Shown piece by piece: positions 34,905 to 43,331 of a stretch of DNA of 64,000 nucleotides. The stretch is from QYOJ01 sp964449285 (GTDB taxonomy: Bacteria > Bacteroidota > Bacteroidia > Bacteroidales > FEN-979). Each line of letters begins with the position of its first letter. Positions within the stretch are counted from its first letter, which is position 1. The position numbers and the translations under genes were made by a program. Below the pieces are notes generated by a model that had not been told where the DNA came from, did no database searches, and saw only the letters and a list, made by a program, of their open reading frames with translations. The DNA lies in the NCBI GenBank assembly GCA_964449285.1, contig CAYUZX010000012.1, positions 1 to 64,000 on the forward strand. The letters run 5' to 3'.

Positions 34905-35888
34905 ATGATTTTTTCAGATACCATAGGTGCGATAAAGACGGAAGAGCAGTTTGACCGGCTGGCGCTGGAGGCTTTTCGTTATCAGCTTCAGCGAAACCAG
35001 GTCTATGCCGAGTTTGTTGATGCACTGGGAATTCACGCCTCCAGTGTGAATCATTACTCCCGTATTCCATTCCTTCCCCTCGAATTTTTCAAGACACGAG
35101 AGGTCTATGCTGCGGAAGAGGAGCCTGCAATCACTTTTCACAGTAGCGGAACCACCGGAATGCAGCGCAGCAGCCATGCCGTGGCAGATGCCTCACTCTA
35201 CCGATCCTCGCTGCTTGAAGGGTTCCGACACGTTTACGGAGATCCCTCAAGCTTCATGATCTGTGCTCTCACCCCCTCCCCGGAAGAGAATCCTAACTCT
35301 TCCCTGGCCTTCATGATCAACACCTGGATCAACGCCGGAGCTAAGCCCGGAAGCGGCTTCTACCTGAGTAAACCAAAACAGCTGGCGGAGATGCTGCCAA
35401 CTGCCAACTGCCAACTGCCAACTGTTCTTCTCATCGGCCTCACCTACGCTCTTCTCGACTTTGCCAAACAATACCCGATTGCACTCCCTGATGCCATCAT
35501 TATGGAAACCGGAGGGATGAAGGGAGAACGACGGGAGATGGTTCGGGAAGAGATTCAAGGCATCCTGAAAGAAGCTTTCTCGGTCAAGGAGATTCATTCC
35601 GAATACGGCATGTCGGAGATGCTTTCGCAAGCTTATTCTACGACCAATGGAAGGTTTAACGCCCCTCCGTGGATGAAAGTCCTGATCCGCGATCCCAACG
35701 ATCCACTCTCCTGGGCTGCGAAGGGCAAAACCGGCGGGATTAGCATCATCGACCTGGCCAACTGGTACTCCTGCCCATTTCTGGGCACCCAAGACCTCGG
35801 CCGGCTGCACAACGATGGCTCATTCGAAGTCTTCGGCCGGTTTGATCACAGCGATTTGCGGGGATGCAATCTTTTGCTGGGGAGCTAG
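34905..35888 (+). CDS. LuxE/acyl-protein synthetase-like adenylate-forming enzyme
   Basis: 327 aa. The family's ATP-binding loop is visible as TFHSSGTTGMQRSSH near residue 85-98, and later motifs IMETGGMKGERREM and HSEYGMSEMLSQAY match the adenylation fold. LuxE activates fatty acids in bioluminescence; in Bacteroidota stand-alone homologues occur without lux genes and probably activate another acid. A run of four TGCCAAC 7-mers sits in frame (residues ~164-174), encoding LPTANCQLPT in the loop before VLLIGLTYALLDFA. No partner gene is nearby. Confidence 0.8.
   Translation: MIFSDTIGAIKTEEQFDRLALEAFRYQLQRNQVYAEFVDALGIHASSVNHYSRIPFLPLEFFKTREVYAAEEEPAITFHSSGTTGMQRSSHAVADASLYRSSLLEGFRHVYGDPSSFMICALTPSPEENPNSSLAFMINTWINAGAKPGSGFYLSKPKQLAEMLPTANCQLPTVLLIGLTYALLDFAKQYPIALPDAIIMETGGMKGERREMVREEIQGILKEAFSVKEIHSEYGMSEMLSQAYSTTNGRFNAPPWMKVLIRDPNDPLSWAAKGKTGGISIIDLANWYSCPFLGTQDLGRLHNDGSFEVFGRFDHSDLRGCNLLLGS
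35395..35424. repeat. Four tandem TGCCAAC 7-mers inside the LuxE-like gene
   Basis: Four perfect copies plus TG. The same unit in reverse complement fills the spacer at 31137-31163. Thirty bases is a multiple of three, so the reading frame is kept. Confidence 0.9.
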
Positions 35889-35900
35889 AGTTTGTCGTCA

Positions 35901-35926
35901 TTGCGATGAGCAGAGCGACGAAGCAA
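35901..35926. repeat. TTGC...GACGAAGCAA dispersed repeat, second copy
   Basis: TTGCGATGAGCAGAGCGACG followed by AAGCAA, 13 bases after the LuxE-like stop. It matches the element at 15802-15833 in its right half and overall length. The short spacer that follows also holds GACATGAGGCATTAGAATCT, another degenerate run. Confidence 0.6.
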
Positions 35927-35963
35927 AGAGATTAGACATGAGGCATTAGAATCTGGCATCTGT

Positions 35964-36623
35964 TCATCCGGCTACCGGCAGGGTCACCTCCACCGTATCG
36001 TTCTTCGGCGAGTTCACTAGCTTCGACACAGGGAAGGCTTTCATCATCTCTGCAGGGTAGGGTTTCAAGAGCTCCTGCAATGTGGTTTCGTTTGTGTTGT
36101 TGAGCCACATCTTTTCGTTTTCCGGCAGAAGGATCACTGGCATCCGGTTATGGATGGGAGCCATCAGCCCGTTGGGCTCGGTGGTGATGATCGAAAAGGA
36201 GTGGATGATCTCCCTGTCAGCGCTGACCCACTTCTCCCAGATGCCGGCCATGGCAAATGGCGCACCGTTTGTTAAAACGATGCGGTATGGCGTCTTGGTA
36301 GTATTCTTTTTCCATTCATAGAAACCGTCAGCTGGCACGAGACAACGGCGGCGCTGGAAGGCATTTTTAAACGAGGGCTTTTCGGCTATTGTCTCTGCTT
36401 TGGAGTTGATCAGCTTGTTTCCGATCAACGGATCTTTGGCCCAGAAAGGGATTAGTCCCCATCGGAAAAATTGGAGTTCACGCGGATTCTGGTTGCTGAT
36501 AATGGCAAGCTCCTGTGAAGGAGCACAATTATATCGGGCTTTGTATATGGCCGACCGCACCGAAACGCCAAAACGCTCTTTGATCAGTTCATCTTCAACA
36601 GCAAAGGAGTATCGTCCACACAT
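35964..36623 (-). CDS. HMCES/YedK-type SRAP protein (abasic-site DNA-protein crosslinker)
   Basis: 219 aa, starting MCGRYSFAV. The catalytic Cys2 forms a thiazolidine crosslink with abasic sites in single-stranded DNA, shielding them from cleavage. Other SRAP residues are visible: YNCAPSQ (Asn), RCLVPADGFYEWK (Glu) and IHNRMPVIL (His). A longer frame upstream exists but would bury the essential Cys2, so this start is secure. It is a stand-alone gene, convergent with the LuxE-like gene. Confidence 0.94.
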   Translation of the reverse strand: MCGRYSFAVEDELIKERFGVSVRSAIYKARYNCAPSQELAIISNQNPRELQFFRWGLIPFWAKDPLIGNKLINSKAETIAEKPSFKNAFQRRRCLVPADGFYEWKKNTTKTPYRIVLTNGAPFAMAGIWEKWVSADREIIHSFSIITTEPNGLMAPIHNRMPVILLPENEKMWLNNTNETTLQELLKPYPAEMMKAFPVSKLVNSPKNDTVEVTLPVAG

Positions 36624-36686
36624 ATTGGGAGGATTAATTTTCAATAAAGATAAAAAATTGATAGATTTGTCAGTGATTTTAAAGCA

Positions 36687-38771
36687 ATGGCTCAACGTTC
36701 CAGATCCAAAAAGAAACGACACTCCTTATCTCAGGATGATGGATTTTCGCTGAAACGTGTTGAAACACTCTTTTCGAAACAGTTGATGCGGGTGATCGGG
36801 ATCCTCTTCCTGGGTGCCAGTTTATGGTTTGCCGCAAACTCCACCGACACGATCTTTAAAATCGCTAAAAACCTGGTCTCTCCGAAAGAGCTAATCATGA
36901 AGCAGGGTTCTGCAACACTCCCGGTTACCGGGCAGGTCGCAACTCCTTTACAATCAGTTGCAGCTCCGATTACCTTTCCGATGGTGCTGATCATATTTGC
37001 CACGATGGCCGGTTGGCTGGTCATGCAGTTGCTGGCTCGCTGGCGAAAACGAGCCGAATTTCAGATCATCTCAGTGTTTCTGGTATTTGTCGCTATCCTG
37101 GCCATGATACGCAGCTATGGATGGCAGGTTGAACTTATTTTCTCCCTGCTGATCCTTATTTCGGTCGGCCTCTTCTTCTTTGGCCAGCATCTGAGTCATA
37201 CCGGTATCCGTATTCATTTTCTCTTCACCTGGGGGCTTTTTTCCCTTTGGTGGCTGCTGAAAATCATGATCAACGGACAACGTGACCAACTGACCTCTTT
37301 TTTTATCCTCTCCTCTCTGATATTCCTGACATTCCAAGCGATTTTGTTATTCAGAGGCTTTGCCGGCCGCAGGGCCCTGAGCAGGTATATGGAGGTGTTT
37401 GCAATCGGTTTCAACGTTGGGATCTATTTGATCCTCATCGCGGCAACTATCCTGAAGTTTTACGACAAACTGCCGCTCTTTTTCTTTACACTGGCGCTTT
37501 CTGCCCTGTATATCCTATCCCTTCTTGCTATGGAGTACTCCGGAAAGCCATTCCGGAAGATGCCATTCCTGATATCGGCCCTGGTGCTGGTCAGCTTACT
37601 CCTGCCACTACTCTTCTGGAAAAGCCATGTGATCCTACTGGCCGGAAGCCTCTCTTTGCTCTTACTTTTTTACTCGGGACAATCCAAGGACCAGCCCTCT
37701 ATCATTGTTGCACTGGTACTTGTTGTATTGATGATCCTGGTCTTTTTAAAAGACCTGGCGTTTGCCTATTTCCCTGCGGCATTCACTGGGGGGTTGGCTG
37801 GGAATGAATCCCTGTTTTACAAAGGACTGATCTCGGGACTGTTTATCGCACTGGTTGCCTTTCTTGATCGTTTCCAACTCAAGAATCTGGATATAAAGTT
37901 TTCCCGAAAGTGGTTCAACAGAAAGAGATACCTGATGTTGCTAAAAGGGGTATTTCTGGCCGGACTTTACTTCGGACTCTTCTGGCTCTGGCAATTTAGT
38001 TGTTTTGCTATCTGTGGCTTTGAGGAGGTAGCGCTGATCAGCTGGTTCTCATACCATTGCCTCTTCTTCACTATTGCCATCCCGTGGCTTGCAGCCCAGA
38101 AATCCTCGTTTCTCCCTATCGCAATCCTGGTCTCTGTAATGATGACCTTCATTTACCCCTCCTTGCTGAGTTTGCAGAACATAAAGCTGCTCGATCTCTA
38201 TATCCGGGGAATTCAGGTGGGGCTAACCGTATTTTCGATGCACTATGTAGCGACCGGACTTTTTCTGGTCTTCATCGCGATTGTTTTACATTATGTAGGG
38301 AAAGCGTTTAAAGAGAATACCATTGCCAAGCGAATTTTTCTTATCTACGCCATTGTGATGGTGCTTTACATACTGATTTTAGAAATGGGGCTGACCGCTG
38401 TTGCCATCAGGGCAACATCAACTCTGGAGGCGAATGAGATCCGAAGACAGATGATGGGGTTACCGGCTACGATGATTCTCTTTGCCGGAGGGGCAATCAC
38501 ATTGGTCTGGGGTTTCATTTGGCAAAAACGGTTTGGCCGCACGATGGCTATGATCCTGCTGTTTCTGGCTGCCTTCAAGTTGATCTATTTTGACTTGAAG
38601 AGCATCTCACTCTTCACCCGGGTCATCCTCCTTTTTGCCACCGGATCTGTATTTATTGGTCTGTCACTGGGATATACAAGGGCGCGAAAAGCCTTCCGAA
38701 AGAAGCAGCCATCGAGAAGCCACTTCCGAAAGCCGGAATTCCACAAAGATATTGGATCCCAAGCGAAATAA
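36687..38771 (+). CDS. Large polytopic membrane protein of unknown function
   Basis: 694 aa with a basic, Ser-rich N-terminus (RSRSKKKRH) and some 17-18 hydrophobic helices spread over the whole length. A loop with CFAICGFEE lies in the middle of the protein. The C-terminus is Lys/Arg-rich. No transporter, polymerase or kinase motif was recognised. A TAGATTTG -7 element lies 18 bases upstream with a weak -33. It stands alone on the plus strand and is followed directly by an acylphosphatase fossil. Confidence 0.75.
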   Translation: MAQRSRSKKKRHSLSQDDGFSLKRVETLFSKQLMRVIGILFLGASLWFAANSTDTIFKIAKNLVSPKELIMKQGSATLPVTGQVATPLQSVAAPITFPMVLIIFATMAGWLVMQLLARWRKRAEFQIISVFLVFVAILAMIRSYGWQVELIFSLLILISVGLFFFGQHLSHTGIRIHFLFTWGLFSLWWLLKIMINGQRDQLTSFFILSSLIFLTFQAILLFRGFAGRRALSRYMEVFAIGFNVGIYLILIAATILKFYDKLPLFFFTLALSALYILSLLAMEYSGKPFRKMPFLISALVLVSLLLPLLFWKSHVILLAGSLSLLLLFYSGQSKDQPSIIVALVLVVLMILVFLKDLAFAYFPAAFTGGLAGNESLFYKGLISGLFIALVAFLDRFQLKNLDIKFSRKWFNRKRYLMLLKGVFLAGLYFGLFWLWQFSCFAICGFEEVALISWFSYHCLFFTIAIPWLAAQKSSFLPIAILVSVMMTFIYPSLLSLQNIKLLDLYIRGIQVGLTVFSMHYVATGLFLVFIAIVLHYVGKAFKENTIAKRIFLIYAIVMVLYILILEMGLTAVAIRATSTLEANEIRRQMMGLPATMILFAGGAITLVWGFIWQKRFGRTMAMILLFLAAFKLIYFDLKSISLFTRVILLFATGSVFIGLSLGYTRARKAFRKKQPSRSHFRKPEFHKDIGSQAK

Positions 38772-38776
38772 AGTAG

Positions 38777-38932
38777 TTTGCGGAACGATCATTGGAGAAA
38801 TTTCTGGCATGGTGCCATATCGGTCCGCTCGGAGCGAAAGTGGAGGTAGTTGAATTAACCGAAGGCCCGTTGAAGGCATATGCCTCTTTCGAGATAAAAA
38901 GACGGGCCCGATGGTTGAACACAGGTAAATGA
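38777..38932 (+). pseudogene. Acylphosphatase 3' fossil
   Basis: Directly after a TAG, the frame reads FAERSLEKFLAWCHIGPLG, then AKVEVVELTEGPLKAY and SFEIKRRARW. This is the C-terminal half of acylphosphatase (L-E-x-F-x-x-W-C-x-x-G-P-x-G-A-x-V, ending F-x-I-R-R). The N-terminal phosphate-binding part (VxGxVQGVGFR) and any ATG are missing; the upstream DNA is the end of the membrane-protein gene. It is a truncated remnant of about 51 codons, not an active enzyme. Confidence 0.6.
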
Positions 38933-38960
38933 AGAATGAAGAATAAAGTGCTGGACTGGA

Positions 38961-39641
38961 TTAACGAGCGCCTTCTACAACCACCACAATCTCTCCCTTT
39001 ACCTCTTTTTCAGAAAACACCTCAGCTAACTCCTGCAGCGTACCCCTGACAGTCTCTTCATATACTTTCGTCAGCTCCCTGGAAACGGATGCCTGGCGGT
39101 TGGGACCAATATACTCTACTAATTGAGTAATTAATTTACTCAACCTATAAGGAGATTCATAAAAGACCAGGGTATACGGGCTGCTGGAAACCTCTTTCAG
39201 TTTTGTTTGCCGCCCTTTTTTATGAGGTAGAAATCCTACAAATAGAAAGCTGTCGCAGGGGAGCCCCGAATTTACAAGTGCCGGGATAAAGGCAGTGGGA
39301 CCGGGCAGCGACTCCACTTCAAGCCCTTCTTTAAGGCAGGCCCGAACAAGCAGGAAGCCAGGGTCGGAGATGCCCGGTGTTCCCGCATCACTGACCAGCG
39401 CTGCCACCTCGCCCAATTTTAACCGGTTAATCACAGAATCGAGGGATTTGTGTTCATTGAACTGGTGATGTGAAACCAGCTTGTTTCGTATCTCAAAATG
39501 CTTGAGCAGGATCCCTGTCTGGCGCGTATCCTCTGAAAGGATGAAATCAACCTCTTTCAGCACGCGGATAGCCCGCAGGGTCATATCCTCGAGATTGCCA
39601 ATCGGTGTTGGTACCAGGTAAAGTGAGGGATGCCGGTTCAT
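38961..39641 (-). CDS. rsmI: 16S rRNA (cytidine-1402-2'-O)-methyltransferase
   Basis: 226 aa, normal for the family; uses SAM to methylate C1402 in the ribosomal P site. The opening LYLVPTPIGNLEDMTLRA and the motifs SEDTRQTG, SDAGTPGISDPG and LPGPTAFIPAL are diagnostic of the tetrapyrrole-methylase fold of RsmI. It overlaps the upstream response-regulator gene by four bases, so it is co-translated with the two-component system. Confidence 0.95.
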   Translation of the reverse strand: MNRHPSLYLVPTPIGNLEDMTLRAIRVLKEVDFILSEDTRQTGILLKHFEIRNKLVSHHQFNEHKSLDSVINRLKLGEVAALVSDAGTPGISDPGFLLVRACLKEGLEVESLPGPTAFIPALVNSGLPCDSFLFVGFLPHKKGRQTKLKEVSSSPYTLVFYESPYRLSKLITQLVEYIGPNRQASVSRELTKVYEETVRGTLQELAEVFSEKEVKGEIVVVVEGAR

Positions 39642-40339
39642 GTGTTGGTAACCAGTTTAAATCCAACACCATGGACGTTGATCAGTCCTACGGTAGGATC
39701 TTGTTTCAGATACTTCCGGAGTTTCACGATATAGACATCCATACTCCTGGCATTGAAATAGCTGTCGTTGTTCCAGATTTCGGTGAGCGCTTCACTGCGG
39801 GTAAGCACATCATTGAAATGAGTACACAGCAGCCGGAGCAGTCCGGTCTCCTTCGATGTGAGTTTCTGTTCAGTTTTGCCTATGGTAAGCGTCTGGCGGT
39901 GCAGATCAAAGGTGTAGGATCCAATGGTAAACACCGTCTCTTCGTGTGAGGGTTTCGGATTGTCTTCCAATCTTCTCAAAATGGCCTGCATACGGAACAA
40001 CAGCTCTTCCATGCTGAAGGGTTTGGTGAGGTAATCATCTCCTCCAATTTCGAACCCTTTCAATTTATCCTCCTGCATCGACTTCGCCGTGAGAAACAGG
40101 ATCGGAGTCTTCTTATCCCGTGTCCGGATCTCTTTGGCTACAGTAAATCCATCCTTTACCGGCATCATGATATCCAGGATACAGAAATCAATCTCCTGTT
40201 TTACAAAGGCTTCGATGGCTTCCTGTCCGTTCATGCAAAGCGTAGTTTGATACCCTTTGGCATCGAGGTAGTTTTTGAGAAGATTCCCCAGATTCCGGTC
40301 ATCTTCTGCAAGGAGAATATGAATTGTTTTCTTTTCCAT
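39638..40339 (-). CDS. rprY: OmpR-family response regulator (RprY-like)
   Basis: 233 aa. The receiver (1-120) has LLAEDDRNLGNLL, phospho-acceptor Asp in FCILDIMMPVKDG, and Lys in DDYLTKPFSMEELL. The winged-helix domain (about 135-230) has LTSKETGLLRLLC and ARSMDVYIVKLRKYL. The sequence closely follows Bacteroides RprY, a regulator linked to stress and envelope control. The partner kinase gene is six bases upstream. Confidence 0.88.
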   Translation of the reverse strand: MEKKTIHILLAEDDRNLGNLLKNYLDAKGYQTTLCMNGQEAIEAFVKQEIDFCILDIMMPVKDGFTVAKEIRTRDKKTPILFLTAKSMQEDKLKGFEIGGDDYLTKPFSMEELLFRMQAILRRLEDNPKPSHEETVFTIGSYTFDLHRQTLTIGKTEQKLTSKETGLLRLLCTHFNDVLTRSEALTEIWNNDSYFNARSMDVYIVKLRKYLKQDPTVGLINVHGVGFKLVTNT

Positions 40340-40344
40340 AGTGT

Positions 40345-41643
40345 CTAATCTGGTATTTTATAGGGGAGATAGATCTTGAAGAGCGTTCCTTTATTGATCT
40401 CACTTTCGATTGTTATCTTCCCATGATGTTCTCCCACGATGGCTTTTACATAACTGAGTCCCAGGCCAAACCCGCGCACATTGTGAATATTGCCGGTGGA
40501 GATTCGATAGAGCTTATCAAATATCTTTTTCTGTTCCTGTTTGCTGATCCCAGACCCGTTATCCTTTACTGATAACGTAATTCCAAGGTTACTATTTTCC
40601 GTAGTGATTCTGATCTCCGGTTTTCGTGGTGTATATTTTGTTGCATTATCCAGGAGATTGTACACCAGGTTGGTCAGGTGTACCTTATCTCCTTCCAGCA
40701 GAGAGGGCTTTGCCAGCAGGTTGGTGTGTATCTCACCGTCCTTGATTTCCACCTGAATCCGGATGCTTTTAATTACATCCCGGATAATAATGTGGATATC
40801 GATCATTTCAAGGTGCATTTTCATCTCTCCCTTCTCCAGTACTGCGGCCTGTAGGATTCGTTCCGAAAGGATCGAGAGCCGGTTGTTCTCTTCCCTGATC
40901 ATCTCGATGTAGGTGTCGTAAAATGATTCCGACCTGGGTAGCTCTTTATCACCAAGAGCCTCACAGGCTAGAGAGATAGTTGATATCGGCGTCTTAAACT
41001 CGTGTGTCATATTGTTGATGAAATCACTTTTCATATCCGAAATCTTCTTTTGCCGGATCAGCATGGTGATGGTATAGGAAAAGGTATAAACAATCACAAC
41101 GATCAGAACAATAGAGATCAGTAGCATACCCCACAATTCAGTAAGCAGAAACTGCCTTTCATAGGGAAAATAGATCAGCAGGTACTCCGGGGTTGTGAAC
41201 ATGTCGGCCGAGAACAACGGGTAGGCATAGCCTATCTGGATCAACTGTTTACGGTATTCGCTTGATTTCTCAAAGATGAAAAGATCGTATTCCGGTTTAT
41301 AGATCACGAACTGAAAGCGCGTATCCACACCGCGGATGTTTAGCTCAAGAGAAATCAGCGAATCCATTTCAGGGGGAGTGATGAAGAGGGAGTAATCAAG
41401 GTGTTTGTTGAAGCTCAGCATCCCAGGGAATGGGTTGATCTCGGCAGCTCTCCATTTTTCCAGCCGTTCAATCTTGTACACCACTTTGGCCATGGCTTCG
41501 TTGACACTTCTTCTGAAACTGGCCTCTTTCACTGATGAAGCACTGTGTATCCAGTAGAGTTGAACCCCAAGCAAGCCTATCAGGGCGATGGTCATAATGA
41601 TGATGATCCCAACAAGTACGTTCCGTTTCATTTCTATATACAA
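40345..41643 (-). CDS. rprX: Sensor histidine kinase (RprX-like)
   Basis: 432 aa with two membrane helices (about 9-30 and 165-187) around a periplasmic sensing domain, then HisKA with the phosphorylated His in NMTHEFKTPISTI, and HATPase with LVYNLLDNATKYT, DNGSGIS and GFGLGLSYVKAI. A second ATG (41631, MKRNVLVG) is the better start: a TACATTTG -7-like element overlaps the first ATG, implying an almost leaderless message. Confidence 0.88.
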   Translation of the reverse strand: MYIEMKRNVLVGIIIIMTIALIGLLGVQLYWIHSASSVKEASFRRSVNEAMAKVVYKIERLEKWRAAEINPFPGMLSFNKHLDYSLFITPPEMDSLISLELNIRGVDTRFQFVIYKPEYDLFIFEKSSEYRKQLIQIGYAYPLFSADMFTTPEYLLIYFPYERQFLLTELWGMLLISIVLIVVIVYTFSYTITMLIRQKKISDMKSDFINNMTHEFKTPISTISLACEALGDKELPRSESFYDTYIEMIREENNRLSILSERILQAAVLEKGEMKMHLEMIDIHIIIRDVIKSIRIQVEIKDGEIHTNLLAKPSLLEGDKVHLTNLVYNLLDNATKYTPRKPEIRITTENSNLGITLSVKDNGSGISKQEQKKIFDKLYRISTGNIHNVRGFGLGLSYVKAIVGEHHGKITIESEINKGTLFKIYLPYKIPD

Positions 41644-41728
41644 ATGTAAAGGAAATTACGAAACAGACTTTTTAACATTTTTTAACGATTCTTAATATTC
41701 ATTAACACTTATCATTGTCATTCTGAAC

Positions 41729-41811
41729 TATTTTTGTTCGCAGGCAAAATTCTTTTTTCATCTGGATTTGTTTATTGATTTGAGGGGCTGATGTAAATCG
41801 GCCCCTTTTTT
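41729..41811 (+). ncRNA. Candidate small RNA with strong terminator, between rprX and pgi
   Basis: TATTTTTG (41729-41736) fits the -7 element, and about 50 bases later a textbook intrinsic terminator appears (41784-41811). No open frame of note lies between, and rprX is on the other strand, so the terminator has no obvious gene to serve. A transcript of about 70 nt is implied. The -33 element is not convincing (a TTG lies only 11 bases upstream), which keeps confidence low. Confidence 0.35.
41784..41811 (+). terminator. Intrinsic terminator, 9-bp stem plus six Ts
   Basis: GGGGCTGAT, loop GTAA, ATCGGCCCC (one G-T pair), then TTTTTT. It reads on the plus strand, upstream of pgi and behind no recognised plus-strand gene. 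Confidence 0.85.
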
Positions 41812-41818
41812 GTATGTC

Positions 41819-41839
41819 ATTCCGAGCGTAGCGAGGAAT
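41819..41839. repeat. Short inverted repeat ATTCC...GGAAT
   Basis: ATTCCGAGCGTAGCGAGGAA with a final T. GAGCGTAGCGA forms the loop region. It is related in style to the TTGC...GCAA elements and lies 33 bases before pgi. Confidence 0.45.
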
Positions 41840-41871
41840 CTTCTATCTTTACTTCCTAAAACACACTTATT

Positions 41872-43179
41872 ATGTATATCTCCATCGATATCAGCCAGGC
41901 AGTTGCCCCTTTACCGGAAAACGCATTGGAGCAGATCCGTCCGCGTATTGAGACAGCGTGGGATACACTCATATCAGGCACGGGTGCTGGAAACGACTTT
42001 CTGGGTTGGATCAGGTTGCCCTCCCAAACGGATCCGGCTCTGATTTCCGGGATCAGGGAACATGCTGCCAGGATACAGCAAATCGCAGAGGTATTCGTTG
42101 TCATCGGCATCGGTGGTTCCTACCTTGGAGCCCGGGCAGTGATCGAAGCTCTCTCTCCTTCGTTTCCGGCATTGCTCCGTTCCGAAAATAAGCCTGTGAT
42201 ACTCTATGCAGGCGAGAACCTGAGCCAGGATTACCATGCCGACCTGCTAAAGGTGCTGGACCATTACTCCTGTGCTGTTGCGGTGATCTCCAAATCGGGA
42301 ACTACCACCGAACCTGCGGTAGCATTCCGCCTGATCAAACAGAAGCTGGAGAGCAGGTATGGGAAGGAGGGAGCTCGTGAGAGGATCATCGCCATCACGG
42401 ATGCCTCTAAGGGAGCCTTAAAAAGGATTGCCGATAAAGAGGGATACGAGAGTTACGTCATCCCCGATGATGTGGGCGGGCGCTATTCAGTGTTAACACC
42501 GGTAGGGCTACTTCCCATTGCGGTAGCCGGACTGGATATCGTGAAGCTGGTTGAAGGAGCTACGGAGATGGAGAGGGTAGCCTGTAAGGCACCTGATTTT
42601 GAACTTAATCCGGCCACTCTCTATGCTGCCATCCGTAACCTTCTCTACGATCATGGAAAAACTTCCGAGATCATGGTCACCTACCAGCCCCATCTGGTTA
42701 TGCTGACTGAATGGTGGAAACAGCTCTATGGCGAAAGTGAAGGGAAGGAGGGAAAAGGGATCTTCCCGGTGGGTGTGACCTTTACTTCCGATCTGCACTC
42801 GATGGGTCAGTACATCCAGGAGGGAAGCCGTAATCTTTTCGAAACCATTCTTTCGGTCGACCGGCCTAACCAGGAGCTTCTTGTACCAACGGATTCGGAG
42901 AACAACGACGGACTCAATTTTCTGGCCGGCAAAAGCCTTTCTGATGTGAACCATAAGGCAGAAGAGGGTACCAGGATGGCTCATATAGAGGGAGGCGTTC
43001 CCAATATTCGCATCTCAATCCCATGTCTGGATCCTTATCATCTCGGACAGTTGCTCTACTTTTATGAATTTGCCTGTGGTGTAAGCGGCTACACACTGGG
43101 CGTAAACCCCTTTGACCAGCCCGGAGTGGAGGCCTATAAACGAAATATGTTCAAGTTACTTGGGAAACCGGGGTTTTAG
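41872..43179 (+). CDS. pgi: Glucose-6-phosphate isomerase
   Basis: 435 aa, the shorter bacterial type. It interconverts glucose-6-phosphate and fructose-6-phosphate. Substrate-binding motifs are IGIGGSYLGARAV, ISKSGTTTEPAVA, the family pattern FPVGVTFTSDLHSMGQ and the C-terminal region with NPFDQPGVEAYKRN, which carries the catalytic Lys near the end. It stands alone; a short repeat and a candidate small-RNA terminator lie upstream, a run of repeats downstream. Confidence 0.96.
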   Translation: MYISIDISQAVAPLPENALEQIRPRIETAWDTLISGTGAGNDFLGWIRLPSQTDPALISGIREHAARIQQIAEVFVVIGIGGSYLGARAVIEALSPSFPALLRSENKPVILYAGENLSQDYHADLLKVLDHYSCAVAVISKSGTTTEPAVAFRLIKQKLESRYGKEGARERIIAITDASKGALKRIADKEGYESYVIPDDVGGRYSVLTPVGLLPIAVAGLDIVKLVEGATEMERVACKAPDFELNPATLYAAIRNLLYDHGKTSEIMVTYQPHLVMLTEWWKQLYGESEGKEGKGIFPVGVTFTSDLHSMGQYIQEGSRNLFETILSVDRPNQELLVPTDSENNDGLNFLAGKSLSDVNHKAEEGTRMAHIEGGVPNIRISIPCLDPYHLGQLLYFYEFACGVSGYTLGVNPFDQPGVEAYKRNMFKLLGKPGF

Positions 43180-43236
43180 GACGAAGGACGAAGGACGTGA
43201 GACGTGAGACGTAAGACGTAAGACGTGAGACGTATG
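43179..43236. repeat. Run of GACGTGA/GACGAAG 7-mers after pgi
   Basis: Roughly eight degenerate 7-8-base units (GACGAAG, GACGTGA, GACGTAA) directly after the pgi stop codon. The reverse-complement type (CACGTCCCACGTCCTTCGTC) is found at about 31215-31234. Confidence 0.8.
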
Positions 43237-43274
43237 ATGTCGGCTAAAGCCCGGTTTTTCGCACTACCAGACCC

Positions 43275-43294
43275 CCGTCCCTTAAAAGGGACGG
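43275..43294. repeat. Perfect 20-bp palindrome (CCGTCCCTT-AA-AAGGGACGG)
   Basis: Nine-base arms around AA. It stands between the converging pgi and purN and could end both transcripts, but no T-run follows; its sequence style matches other dispersed GC-rich palindromes here. Confidence 0.7.
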
Positions 43295-43331
43295 CAATTC
43301 ATCATCCCCATCACCTCGTGACCTCATGACT

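Noticed and set aside
34905..35888. Bioluminescence (lux) system suggested by the LuxE-like protein
   Set aside because: No luxA, luxB, luxC or luxD homologue in the window; stand-alone LuxE-like enzymes are common in Bacteroidota.
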